Positions 1-5,534 of a stretch of DNA of 12,119 nucleotides are shown here, one piece after another; positions within the stretch are counted from its first letter, which is position 1, and the number at the start of each line of letters is the position of its first letter. Origin of the DNA: a bacterium. GTDB lineage: Bacteria; SZUA-182; DTGQ01. Location: assembly GCA_023512255.1 (NCBI GenBank), contig JAILZY010000100.1, positions 1 through 12,119 of the forward strand. The letters are read 5' to 3'. The position numbers were made by a program, and so were the translations under genes. The notes below the pieces were generated by a model, which did not search any database, was not told the DNA's origin, and saw only the letters and a program-made list of their open reading frames with translations.

Positions 1-61
1 CTATTGTCTTTTACCTCAATACCCTTCCCCTGCAGCTTATCTACTTCTCCTAATTTTAAAT

Positions 62-75
62 ATGGGGAACATCTG
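62..75 (+). repeat. Dispersed 14-bp motif, copy 1
   Basis: ATGGGGAACATCTG. The exact reverse complement occurs at 12046-12059, and a 13/14 match (ATGGGGAGCATCTG) at 3771-3784. Read on the minus strand, copies 1 and 3 continue to resemble each other for roughly ten more A/T-rich bases after CCCCAT. The rest of 1-99 shows no gene I can support. Confidence 0.5.
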
Positions 76-99
76 CTCAGCCTCCTTATCATTCTATTC

Positions 100-128
100 T
101 TGGCCTGGTTCAAAATTTAATATATAAT
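100..128 (+). promoter_or_regulatory. Candidate sigma-70-type promoter of the Rpn gene
   Basis: A perfect -10 hexamer TATAAT at 123-128 lies 17 bp downstream of TTGGCC (100-105), which matches the -35 consensus TTGACA at four of six positions. Transcription would start near 135 and leave a leader of about 30 nt before the ATG at 164. This is a consensus match only. Confidence 0.45.
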
Positions 129-163
129 TAGAAAAGACCGACTGATTAAGGGAGCAAGATGCT

Positions 164-1120
164 ATGTCAAAGAGAATTAACCCCTATGATCAGAGTTTGA
201 AGCTCGTTGTCAAGTACTACCCTAGGGTATTCGTAAGTCTACTAAACCTGGGTGAGAAGGTAGAAATAGCGGTGGAAAATCCGGAAATAAATCTGCCAGA
301 GAAGCGGGCTGACTATGTCTTGCGACTGACCACCGAAGATGGTCAGGAAGGGTATATTATCTTTGAGTTCCAGTTTATTGGAAGTACAGATGCTCTCAAA
401 AGTTGCTTTATCAAGTGTGCGCTGTTACATGAGCATACTAGCCTGCCAGTTATTGGAGTAATTATCTACCTCATGAAAAGGGGCTGTCAGCAGGTGTACG
501 ATATATGTTTTCAGGGTTGCCGGAATCAGTACCATTTTGAGATTATTCGGCTGTGGGAGTACCGGGAGGAGATAGAGAGTGGAAAATTAAAGGAGCTTGC
601 CCCCTTTCTCATCTTATTTACTGATGAGCCTGTAGAGGAGGTTTTGAACAGAGAGAAAAAACTGATTATGCAGGTTGAAGATGAGAAGAAACGGGCAAAT
701 CTTTTATCAATAGCCATGACTCTTGCTGCCCATCGGTTTAAAGGAGCTTGGGTTAAGGAGTACTTCAAGGAGGAAATTAAGATGGTCAAGTCGGCAGATA
801 TTATCCAGGAATGGATAGAAGAGGGAATCGAGAAGGGGAGAAAGGAGGGACTTCAACAAGGTATCCAGCAAGGCCTTCAACAAGGTATCCAGCAAGGCCT
901 TCAACAAGGCATCCAGCAAGGACTTCAGCAGGGGATCCAGCAAGGCATACGAGGTGGACTGCTGGATGCTATCTCATTTGGACTGGAGCTTAGGTTTGGA
1001 GTCGATGGATTGAAGTTGTATGAGCGGATCGGTCAGATAGATTCGGTGGAAAAGCTCAAGGCCATTAAGGAAGCAATCAGAATAGCCAAGGATATCAAAG
1101 AGATAGAAAGCTTGCTCTAG
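164..1120 (+). CDS. Rpn-family recombination-promoting nuclease / putative transposase (PD-(D/E)XK), full-length form
   Basis: 318 residues. The N-terminal ~200 residues look like the Rpn/YhgA PD-(D/E)XK nuclease fold: D50 in 'RADYVLRL' followed by the strand 'YIIFEFQ' with E68 and Q70, the E-x-Q form of the active site usual in this family. The middle is helical; residues 230-261 are four LQQGIQQG repeats, and a short C-terminal domain ends in KDIKEIESLL. The ATG at 164 has an AAGGGAG ribosome site at 148-154. Family knowledge: Rpn proteins are DNA endonucleases first linked to recombination and later reported as phage-defence toxins, inhibited by a short C-terminal product made from an internal start. 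An internal start of that kind is visible here (782). The gene stands alone, with argB starting 71 bp downstream. Family assignment is secure from motif and architecture; activity in this organism is inferred. Confidence 0.87.
   Translation: MSKRINPYDQSLKLVVKYYPRVFVSLLNLGEKVEIAVENPEINLPEKRADYVLRLTTEDGQEGYIIFEFQFIGSTDALKSCFIKCALLHEHTSLPVIGVIIYLMKRGCQQVYDICFQGCRNQYHFEIIRLWEYREEIESGKLKELAPFLILFTDEPVEEVLNREKKLIMQVEDEKKRANLLSIAMTLAAHRFKGAWVKEYFKEEIKMVKSADIIQEWIEEGIEKGRKEGLQQGIQQGLQQGIQQGLQQGIQQGLQQGIQQGIRGGLLDAISFGLELRFGVDGLKLYERIGQIDSVEKLKAIKEAIRIAKDIKEIESLL
767..784 (+). promoter_or_regulatory. Strong internal ribosome-binding site inside the Rpn gene
   Basis: AAGGAGG at 767-773 lies 8 nt before an ATG at 782 that is in frame with the Rpn reading frame (codon 207). 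Both sequence and spacing are near-ideal and at least as good as the site serving the full-length start at 164. It would initiate the separate C-terminal product described at 782-1120. Confidence 0.6.
782..1120 (+). CDS. Candidate RpnS: internally initiated C-terminal product (putative antitoxin)
   Basis: Initiation at the internal ATG would give a 112-residue protein identical to residues 207-318 of the long form. It starts MVKSADIIQEWIEEG, contains the whole LQQGIQQG array, and lacks the catalytic D50/E68/Q70. Established knowledge: in characterised Rpn systems the variable C-terminal domain is translated separately from within the nuclease gene, dimerises through a helix that can carry four-residue repeats of variable number, and neutralises the full-length toxin. 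The position just before a four-residue repeat array (LQQG/IQQG), the strong ribosome site and the in-frame ATG all fit. That this start is used in vivo is inference. Confidence 0.55.
   Translation: MVKSADIIQEWIEEGIEKGRKEGLQQGIQQGLQQGIQQGLQQGIQQGLQQGIQQGIRGGLLDAISFGLELRFGVDGLKLYERIGQIDSVEKLKAIKEAIRIAKDIKEIESLL
851..946 (+). repeat. Four tandem 24-bp repeats coding LQQGIQQG
   Basis: Units at 851-874, 875-898, 899-922 and 923-946. Units 1 and 2 are identical, unit 3 differs at two bases, and unit 4 is more diverged. Each unit starts CTTCAACAAGG (or CTTCAGCAGGG) and codes eight residues, so loss or gain of a unit keeps the frame. The array lies in the predicted dimerisation helix shared by the long and short Rpn products. 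Confidence 0.95.
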
Positions 1121-1191
1121 CTCATAGCCGGAGAAGATTTCGGGCAGTAGTCTGTGGAAATACCAGCTTAACAGCCTTTTTGAGGAATACT

Positions 1192-2073
1192 ATGGAGAAA
1201 ATTATCGAGAAGGCCGGGATATTGATTGAGGCCTTGCCCTATATTAAAAATTTCTATGGGAAAACCTTTGTTATTAAGTATGGCGGTGCGGCTCAGACCG
1301 ATGAGGCTTTAAAAGCTTCCTTTGCTCAGGATGTGGTTTTGCTTAACTACATTGGTATCAATACAGTCATTGTTCACGGCGGTGGCCCTAAGATATCAGA
1401 GACGATGAGAAAGATGGGCAAGGTACCCAATTTTATTCATGGCCATCGAGTTACTGATGGCGAGACGATTGATATCGTTGAGATGGTCTTGAGCGGTCTG
1501 ATTAATAAGGAAATCATTACCCTGATCAACCGGCATGGTGGAAAGGCAGTAGGGTTGACTGGAAAAGATGGTGGCCTGATCAGTGCAGTTAAAAAGGTGA
1601 TTAAAAAGGTCTCGCCCGAAACCGGGCTTGATGAAATCATAGACCTTGGCCATGTTGGTGAAATTAGTCGGGTGAATCCTGAGGTCATCATAAATCTCAA
1701 ACAAAACGGCTTTATTCCGGTTATCGCTCCGGTTGGGGTGAGCGATGACGGACAGACCTTGAATATCAATGCTGATGATATGGCTGCCTCGCTTGCTTCA
1801 GCGATCAAGGCTGAGAAGCTGATTCTCTTGACTGATGTGCCTGGTATTCTCGACCGGGAGGGGAAAATCATCTCGACCATTAAGAGGGATGAGGTTGAAA
1901 AACATATTCAGGACGGGACGATTTCAGGCGGAATGATACCCAAGATCAGGGCTTGTGTCGAAGCTGTAAAGAATCAGGTTAAAAAGATCCATATTGTAGA
2001 TGGCAGGATCTCCCACTGCCTGCTTCTTGAGATCTTTACCCAGCAGGGGATAGGGACCGAGATCGTGAACTGA
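1192..2073 (+). CDS. argB: Acetylglutamate kinase
   Basis: Phosphorylates N-acetyl-L-glutamate with ATP, the second step of arginine/ornithine synthesis; cytosolic amino-acid-kinase fold. From the ATG at 1192 it is 293 residues. Visible signatures: KYGG (K29), HGGGP (62-66), the acetylglutamate-site region HRVTDGE, NINAD (N191, D195) and GMIPK (K251), which match the catalytic lysines, asparagine and aspartate of the E. coli enzyme. The N-terminal helix before the first strand (EKAGILIEALPYIKNF) and the C-terminal ending LLLEIFTQQGIGTEI are typical of the hexameric, arginine-inhibited type, so feedback inhibition is expected (inference). A TTG at 1180 is also in frame, but TGAGG at 1181-1185 fits the ATG at 1192 better. 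No other arginine gene is present. A small hairpin CTGACT-cct-AGTCAG (2070-2084) overlaps the stop but has no U-tract. Confidence 0.95.
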   Translation: MEKIIEKAGILIEALPYIKNFYGKTFVIKYGGAAQTDEALKASFAQDVVLLNYIGINTVIVHGGGPKISETMRKMGKVPNFIHGHRVTDGETIDIVEMVLSGLINKEIITLINRHGGKAVGLTGKDGGLISAVKKVIKKVSPETGLDEIIDLGHVGEISRVNPEVIINLKQNGFIPVIAPVGVSDDGQTLNINADDMAASLASAIKAEKLILLTDVPGILDREGKIISTIKRDEVEKHIQDGTISGGMIPKIRACVEAVKNQVKKIHIVDGRISHCLLLEIFTQQGIGTEIVN

Positions 2074-2124
2074 CTCCTAGTCAGGGTGGGAGTTGGTTGA
2101 CCGCGAGCGAAAGGAGGGAAAAAC

Positions 2125-2658
2125 ATGGCGGCCACAAAAAAGAAAGCCTTGTTGATTATCGATATGCTTAATGATTTCGTGAACCAGGGGGCACCTCTTG
2201 AGGTTCCTGAGACCCGGCGAGTGATCCCGGCTATCCAGGAAGAGATAGCCAGAGCTCGGCAGGAAGGGTATCCGGTAATTTATGTTTGCGATTCCCATGA
2301 ACCTAATGATCGTGAGTTTAAGCGCTTTGGCTGGCCTGCCCATGCGGTCAGAGGCAGTCTGGGGGCAGAGGTGATTGATGAGCTAAAGCCCTCAGCCGAT
2401 GACTTTGTGGTTGAAAAAACCACCTATTCTGGCTTTTACAATACTAGGCTGGATGATCTTTTAAAAACCCTCGGCGTGGATACCCTAAGGCTTACTGGCT
2501 GTGTTACCCATATCTGCATTATGTTTACCGCCTCTGATGCAGTGCTTCGGGGATATGAGGTTGAGGTGGTCAAAAATGGAGTAGCTGGCCTGGCCCCTGA
2601 GGATCATGAGGCCGCGCTGCGAATCATGAGCGGGGTAATGGGTGTGGCTATCGTCTAA
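2125..2658 (+). CDS. Isochorismatase-superfamily cysteine hydrolase, nicotinamidase-like
   Basis: 177 residues, a complete isochorismatase-like alpha/beta domain. The Asp-Lys-Cys triad is visible: D13 in IIDMLNDF, K98 in VVEKTTYSGF, and C131 in TGCVTHICIMFTA. D56, H58 (CDSHEPND) and H73 (GWPAHAVRG) match the D-x-H...H metal site of nicotinamidases, so nicotinamide deamidation for NAD salvage is a reasonable guess. Substrates in this superfamily vary (nicotinamide, ureidoacrylate, N-carbamoyl compounds) and sequence alone does not fix them. The ATG is preceded by a strong site (AAAGGAGGG, 2110-2118). It starts 51 bp after argB, so co-transcription is plausible. No signal peptide is seen; presumably cytosolic. 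Confidence 0.88.
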   Translation: MAATKKKALLIIDMLNDFVNQGAPLEVPETRRVIPAIQEEIARARQEGYPVIYVCDSHEPNDREFKRFGWPAHAVRGSLGAEVIDELKPSADDFVVEKTTYSGFYNTRLDDLLKTLGVDTLRLTGCVTHICIMFTASDAVLRGYEVEVVKNGVAGLAPEDHEAALRIMSGVMGVAIV

Positions 2659-2770
2659 AATTACTTGATGAATCTCGCAAAGATGAATGAATCGGCGATG
2701 GATCGTAAGATGAATCGGGCACTTTCCCTACTATGGAAGTTACCTTGCCTTTGGAGGTTATAATATTAGG

Positions 2771-3571
2771 ATGTTTCGGGATCAAAAAGTTGTGGTAGTC
2801 ATGCCAGCGTATAATGCAGCTAAAACCTTGGAGCAGACATATAGGGAAATCCCGTTTGATATTGTGGATAGTGTAGTTTTAGTGGATGATGCCAGTCAGG
2901 ACAATACCCTTGAAGTAGCCAGAAAGCTTGGCCTGAGCAATATAATCCGCCATCCGGTAAATCGAGGCTATGGTGGAAATCAAAAAACCTGCTACACTAC
3001 GGCTCTTTCTCTGGGAGCAGATATTGTCATTATGCTTCATCCTGACTACCAGTATACCCCTAAACTGATTCATGCTATGGCCTCACTCATCGGAGTTGGG
3101 CAGTACGACCTTATTCTGGCCTCCAGGATTTTAGGCGATGGTGCTCTTGAAGGGGGAATGCCTCTCTACAAGTATATAGGAAACCGATTCTTGACCTGTT
3201 TTGAAAATTATCTGCTCGGCAAGAAGCTGTCTGAATATCATACCGGATACCGTGCCTTTTCTCGTAAGGTGCTCGAAACCCTTCCTCTTGAGGAAAACTC
3301 CGATGACTTTATCTTTGATAATGAAATCCTGGCTCAGGCCATTTTTTTTGGTTTCAGAATCGGAGAGATTTCCTGCCCAACCCGCTATATTGCTGGAGAA
3401 TCCTCTTCAATCAGCCTGCGGCGTAGTATCACCTATGGGCTGGGTGTGCTGAAAACATCCATAAAGTTTCGGATGCAGAAGATGGGCTTGAAGCATTATC
3501 CGATCTTTTCTTCAAGAGGGAGGAGGCTGAATTTATCATCCGGCTCAGGCCGCGGTCAGGCTAGTGAGTAA
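2771..3571 (+). CDS. Family 2 glycosyltransferase, DPM1-like
   Basis: 266 residues with a GT-A fold: [14 protein letters not shown] at the N-terminus, the nucleotide-binding pair D39-D40 in VLVDDASQD, the RGYGGNQK motif common in polyprenyl-phosphate sugar synthases, and HPDYQY (D92) in the DXD position. There is no C-terminal membrane segment, so it is a soluble or peripheral enzyme rather than the ArnC/GtrB type with two TM helices. Likely role: transferring a sugar from a nucleotide donor to a lipid carrier or surface glycan; donor and acceptor cannot be read from the sequence. GGAGG at 2753-2757 lies 13 nt from the ATG, which is long. The last ~20 residues ([17 protein letters not shown]) are low-complexity and basic. 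A MITE-like element follows 22 bp after the stop. Confidence 0.88.
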   Translation: MFRDQKVVVVMPAYNAAKTLEQTYREIPFDIVDSVVLVDDASQDNTLEVARKLGLSNIIRHPVNRGYGGNQKTCYTTALSLGADIVIMLHPDYQYTPKLIHAMASLIGVGQYDLILASRILGDGALEGGMPLYKYIGNRFLTCFENYLLGKKLSEYHTGYRAFSRKVLETLPLEENSDDFIFDNEILAQAIFFGFRIGEISCPTRYIAGESSSISLRRSITYGLGVLKTSIKFRMQKMGLKHYPIFSSRGRRLNLSSGSGRGQASE

Positions 3572-3593
3572 AGGGGGTCAAGGTAAAAAACAA

Positions 3594-3685
3594 TCGCTCT
3601 TATTTATTAGCTACCATTGAGAGACATAACCCTAATAAGAGCTAAGAACCTTCGAGGGTTTATGGTGTCTGATATATAAGAGCGA
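3594..3685. mobile_element. MITE-like element, copy 1 (92 bp)
   Basis: Bounded by perfect 10-bp inverted repeats TCGCTCTTAT (3594-3603) and ATAAGAGCGA (3676-3685). Directly outside both ends lies the same hexamer AAACAA (3588-3593 and 3686-3691), a 6-bp target-site duplication. It has no coding capacity. Internal inverted pairs TTAGCT/AGCTAA (3608-3613, 3640-3645) and AACCCT/AGGGTT (3628-3633, 3655-3660) give it hairpin potential. A longer relative lies at 8924-9045. It sits just after the glycosyltransferase stop. Confidence 0.8.
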
Positions 3686-3757
3686 AAACAATAGTTGAAA
3701 GTGGGAGGTACAAGCGAAAAAAGCCTCTTTTTCAACCCGGAAAGTGGTAAAGAGAAA

Positions 3758-3784
3758 CTCCCCTCTATAAATGGGGAGCATCTG
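3758..3784 (+). repeat. Hairpin containing dispersed 14-bp motif, copy 2
   Basis: CTCCCC (3758-3763) can pair with GGGGAG (3773-3778) across a 9-nt loop. The right arm lies within ATGGGGAGCATCTG (3771-3784), a 13/14 match to the motif at 62-75 and (inverted) 12046-12059. It lies in the 5' leader of the pentapeptide-repeat gene. The remainder of 3692-3835 shows nothing recognisable except a ribosome site. Confidence 0.45.
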
Positions 3785-3835
3785 AGAGGCTATCCGGATC
3801 TTTGTGTTTTTCAGCTCGATGAGGAGTGAAAAAAT

Positions 3836-4786
3836 ATGGAAAAACATCTTGAGGGAGTTCATTGGCCAGGTCATAACCTAGCCTATGCTGATCTTACTCA
3901 AGCCTCGATGATTAGGGCCAATCTTGAGCGGGCCAATCTTGAGCGGGCTAACCTGTGGAGAGCAAACCTTGACTATGCCTATGCCCGTGAGGCATGTTTC
4001 AAACATGCTTCCTTGAGAGAGGCCCGAGGACAGAATATTAATCTTGAGCGTGCCTTTATGGAAGGAGCAGATCTGGCTTGGGCTTATCTGCCTGGATCTT
4101 TCCTCCATGCCGCCCATTTGGCCTGGGCTAACCTTGAGGGGGTTAATTTTCGCTCGGCTAACCTGACGCTTGCCAACCTTGCCCATGCCAAACTTATCAA
4201 TGCTGACCTTTGGGGAGCCAATCTGAGTCAGGCTAACCTTGAGGGAGCCGTACTAATCAACACCAGCCTGGAGAAAACCAATCTGCACGGCTGCAACCTG
4301 GCCTATGCCCAGCTGATTAACGTCAATCTGCGGGGCGCAAATCTCGGTCAGACAAGTTTCTACGGCGCTACTATTGATCAGGTAAATATGGACGAGGCCG
4401 CGCATATTCAGCAGGCGAATTTCGATCAGGCCACTTTTATTAATGGAAAGCTCTTACGTTTTATGAACTTTGCCAATGCCTCTTTTCAAAATCGAGACTT
4501 GCGCCAGGTAGATTTCCAGGGGGCAGATCTAGGCGGCGCCAACTTTGAGGGTGCCCAGCTGGATGGGGCCAATCTCAAAGATACCAATTTAATGTTCTGC
4601 AATTTTCAGGGAGCATCGATTCAAGGCACCCTGTTTGACTATGCCATTATGACTGGCGCTAATATCTCGCACATTGAGCAATTTCAGGGAGCTAGTTTTC
4701 GAGGGGTAAACTGGTGGGCGGCTAGTTGTCTTTCTCCTGAGGAGTTTAAAAATTATCTTAAGAAAAATTTTCCTGCTCGCTTCTAG
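3836..4786 (+). CDS. Pentapeptide-repeat protein
   Basis: 316 residues made almost entirely of A(D/N)LXX-type pentapeptides (ANLERANLERANLWRANL and similar), broken by looser stretches around residues 45-65 and 180-215. Such repeats form a right-handed quadrilateral beta-helix. The C-terminus (VNWWAASCLSPEEFKNYLKK) leaves the repeat pattern and is probably a helical cap. No signal peptide or membrane segment is visible, so a cytosolic location is likely. Some family members mimic DNA and protect gyrase (Qnr, MfpA), but nothing here singles out that role and the function is unknown. The ATG is preceded by GAGGAG (3821-3826). The leader carries a MITE and a hairpin; the 3' end is partly duplicated downstream. 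Confidence 0.92.
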   Translation: MEKHLEGVHWPGHNLAYADLTQASMIRANLERANLERANLWRANLDYAYAREACFKHASLREARGQNINLERAFMEGADLAWAYLPGSFLHAAHLAWANLEGVNFRSANLTLANLAHAKLINADLWGANLSQANLEGAVLINTSLEKTNLHGCNLAYAQLINVNLRGANLGQTSFYGATIDQVNMDEAAHIQQANFDQATFINGKLLRFMNFANASFQNRDLRQVDFQGADLGGANFEGAQLDGANLKDTNLMFCNFQGASIQGTLFDYAIMTGANISHIEQFQGASFRGVNWWAASCLSPEEFKNYLKKNFPARF

Positions 4787-4849
4787 GGAATGGAGCAGGT
4801 TTCACTTGTTCGAGTTTGGATACAAATTTCCCTGCTCGCCTATAGGGAA
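4765..4849 (+). repeat. Imperfect direct repeat: 3' end of pentapeptide gene duplicated
   Basis: The 26 bases at 4765-4790, which include the stop codon of the pentapeptide gene, recur at 4824-4849 with three mismatches (23/26). Shared core CCTGCTCGC, then AGGGAA. The second copy ends 5 nt before the TTG start of the next gene, so its AGGGAAG may serve as that gene's ribosome site. CCTGCTC (4772-4778) can also pair with GAGCAGG (4793-4799) to form a hairpin spanning the stop; it lacks a U-tract, so it is a poor terminator. Confidence 0.75.
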
Positions 4850-4854
4850 GTATC

Positions 4855-5532
4855 TTGAAAAAGATCAGATTGGTGGCCTCAATGCCTTATGTACCATTTT
4901 CAGTGGTCTTAGCTTTTCTCCTTTTGGTTCTCTTTTTTCTTATTAAGATTCAGATAATCACCTATGCCTTTGAAAAAATTGGCATTCAGCACCAGTCTCT
5001 TTTTTTTCTTCTATTTTTGTCCTTGCTTGGAAGTTATGTGAACATTCCGCTCTGGCAAATTCCCCCGCTCATTCCCTCCTGGCTGGTTAGATATTCACGG
5101 TTTGGTACCTGGTCTGCCCCCCTTCCCCTTACCATCCAGACCACGATAGCCGTTAACCTGGGCGGAGCTATTATTCCCAGTTTTATCTCACTCAGGCTGA
5201 TGACCAAAACTCCCTCGCCGGGCAAAGCAACCTTAGCTACCCTGATTGTTGCTCTAATTATTCAGGCTATCGCCCGGCCGGTCCCCGGGGTTGGAATCGT
5301 GGTCCCGGCTCTGTTCCCTCCTTTATGCGCTGCCTTGATTTCGCTTCTCATCGAGGGCCAAGCTACCCCTCAGACCGCTTATATCGCCGGCAGCATCGGC
5401 ACTTTGATCGGGGCTGATCTGGTCAATTTACCTAAGCTTGCTTGCCTTGGTCTGCCTGTGGCCTCTATAGGAGGGGCTGGCACATTCGATGGGATTTTCC
5501 TGACTGGTCTCATTGCCGCGCTCTTAGCTTGA
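4855..5532 (+). CDS. DUF1614-type multi-spanning membrane protein
   Basis: 225 residues, very hydrophobic, with about six or seven membrane segments (roughly 12-35, 48-65, 96-115, 124-140, 145-166, 176-193, 203-225). I recognise the DUF1614 pattern: SYVNIPLW (60-67), NLGGAIIPS (101-109), the proline/glycine-rich stretch RPVPGVGIVVPALFPP (141-156), GADLVNL (186-192) and a C-terminal SIGGAGTFDGIFLTG. Function is unknown for the family; the glycine- and proline-rich helices resemble those of transporters, but no substrate is known. Start is uncertain: TTG at 4855 (preceded by AGGGAAG) or ATG at 4882 (nine codons later, preceded by GGTGG). Its stop is 2 bp from the converging stop of the sigma-54 activator gene. 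Confidence 0.8.
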   Translation: MKKIRLVASMPYVPFSVVLAFLLLVLFFLIKIQIITYAFEKIGIQHQSLFFLLFLSLLGSYVNIPLWQIPPLIPSWLVRYSRFGTWSAPLPLTIQTTIAVNLGGAIIPSFISLRLMTKTPSPGKATLATLIVALIIQAIARPVPGVGIVVPALFPPLCAALISLLIEGQATPQTAYIAGSIGTLIGADLVNLPKLACLGLPVASIGGAGTFDGIFLTGLIAALLA

Positions 5533-5534
5533 AA

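Noticed and set aside
1-116. Minus-strand open frame running off the left edge (from an ATG at 92, MIRRLSRCSPYLKLGEV...)
   Set aside because: Open for only about 31 codons to the edge, no convincing ribosome site before that ATG, and no family recognised; an open frame of this length is common by chance.
851-946. CRISPR-like repeat array
   Set aside because: The 24-bp units are contiguous with no spacers and lie in frame inside a coding region.
811-993. Plus-strand frame MDRRGNREGEKGGTS... over the Rpn repeats
   Set aside because: A shadow frame created by the 24-bp repeats; its ATG lacks a suitably spaced site and the product is an arginine/proline-rich low-complexity peptide.
2668-2763. 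31-codon frame (MNLAKMNESAMDRK...) ending on the glycosyltransferase ribosome site
   Set aside because: No ribosome site upstream and no recognisable sequence; the repeated GATGAATC words that form it are more likely random.
3836-4786. Qnr/MfpA-type gyrase-protecting quinolone resistance protein
   Set aside because: Pentapeptide repeats alone do not imply this; the length (316 residues against about 190-220) and interrupted repeat pattern do not match those proteins.
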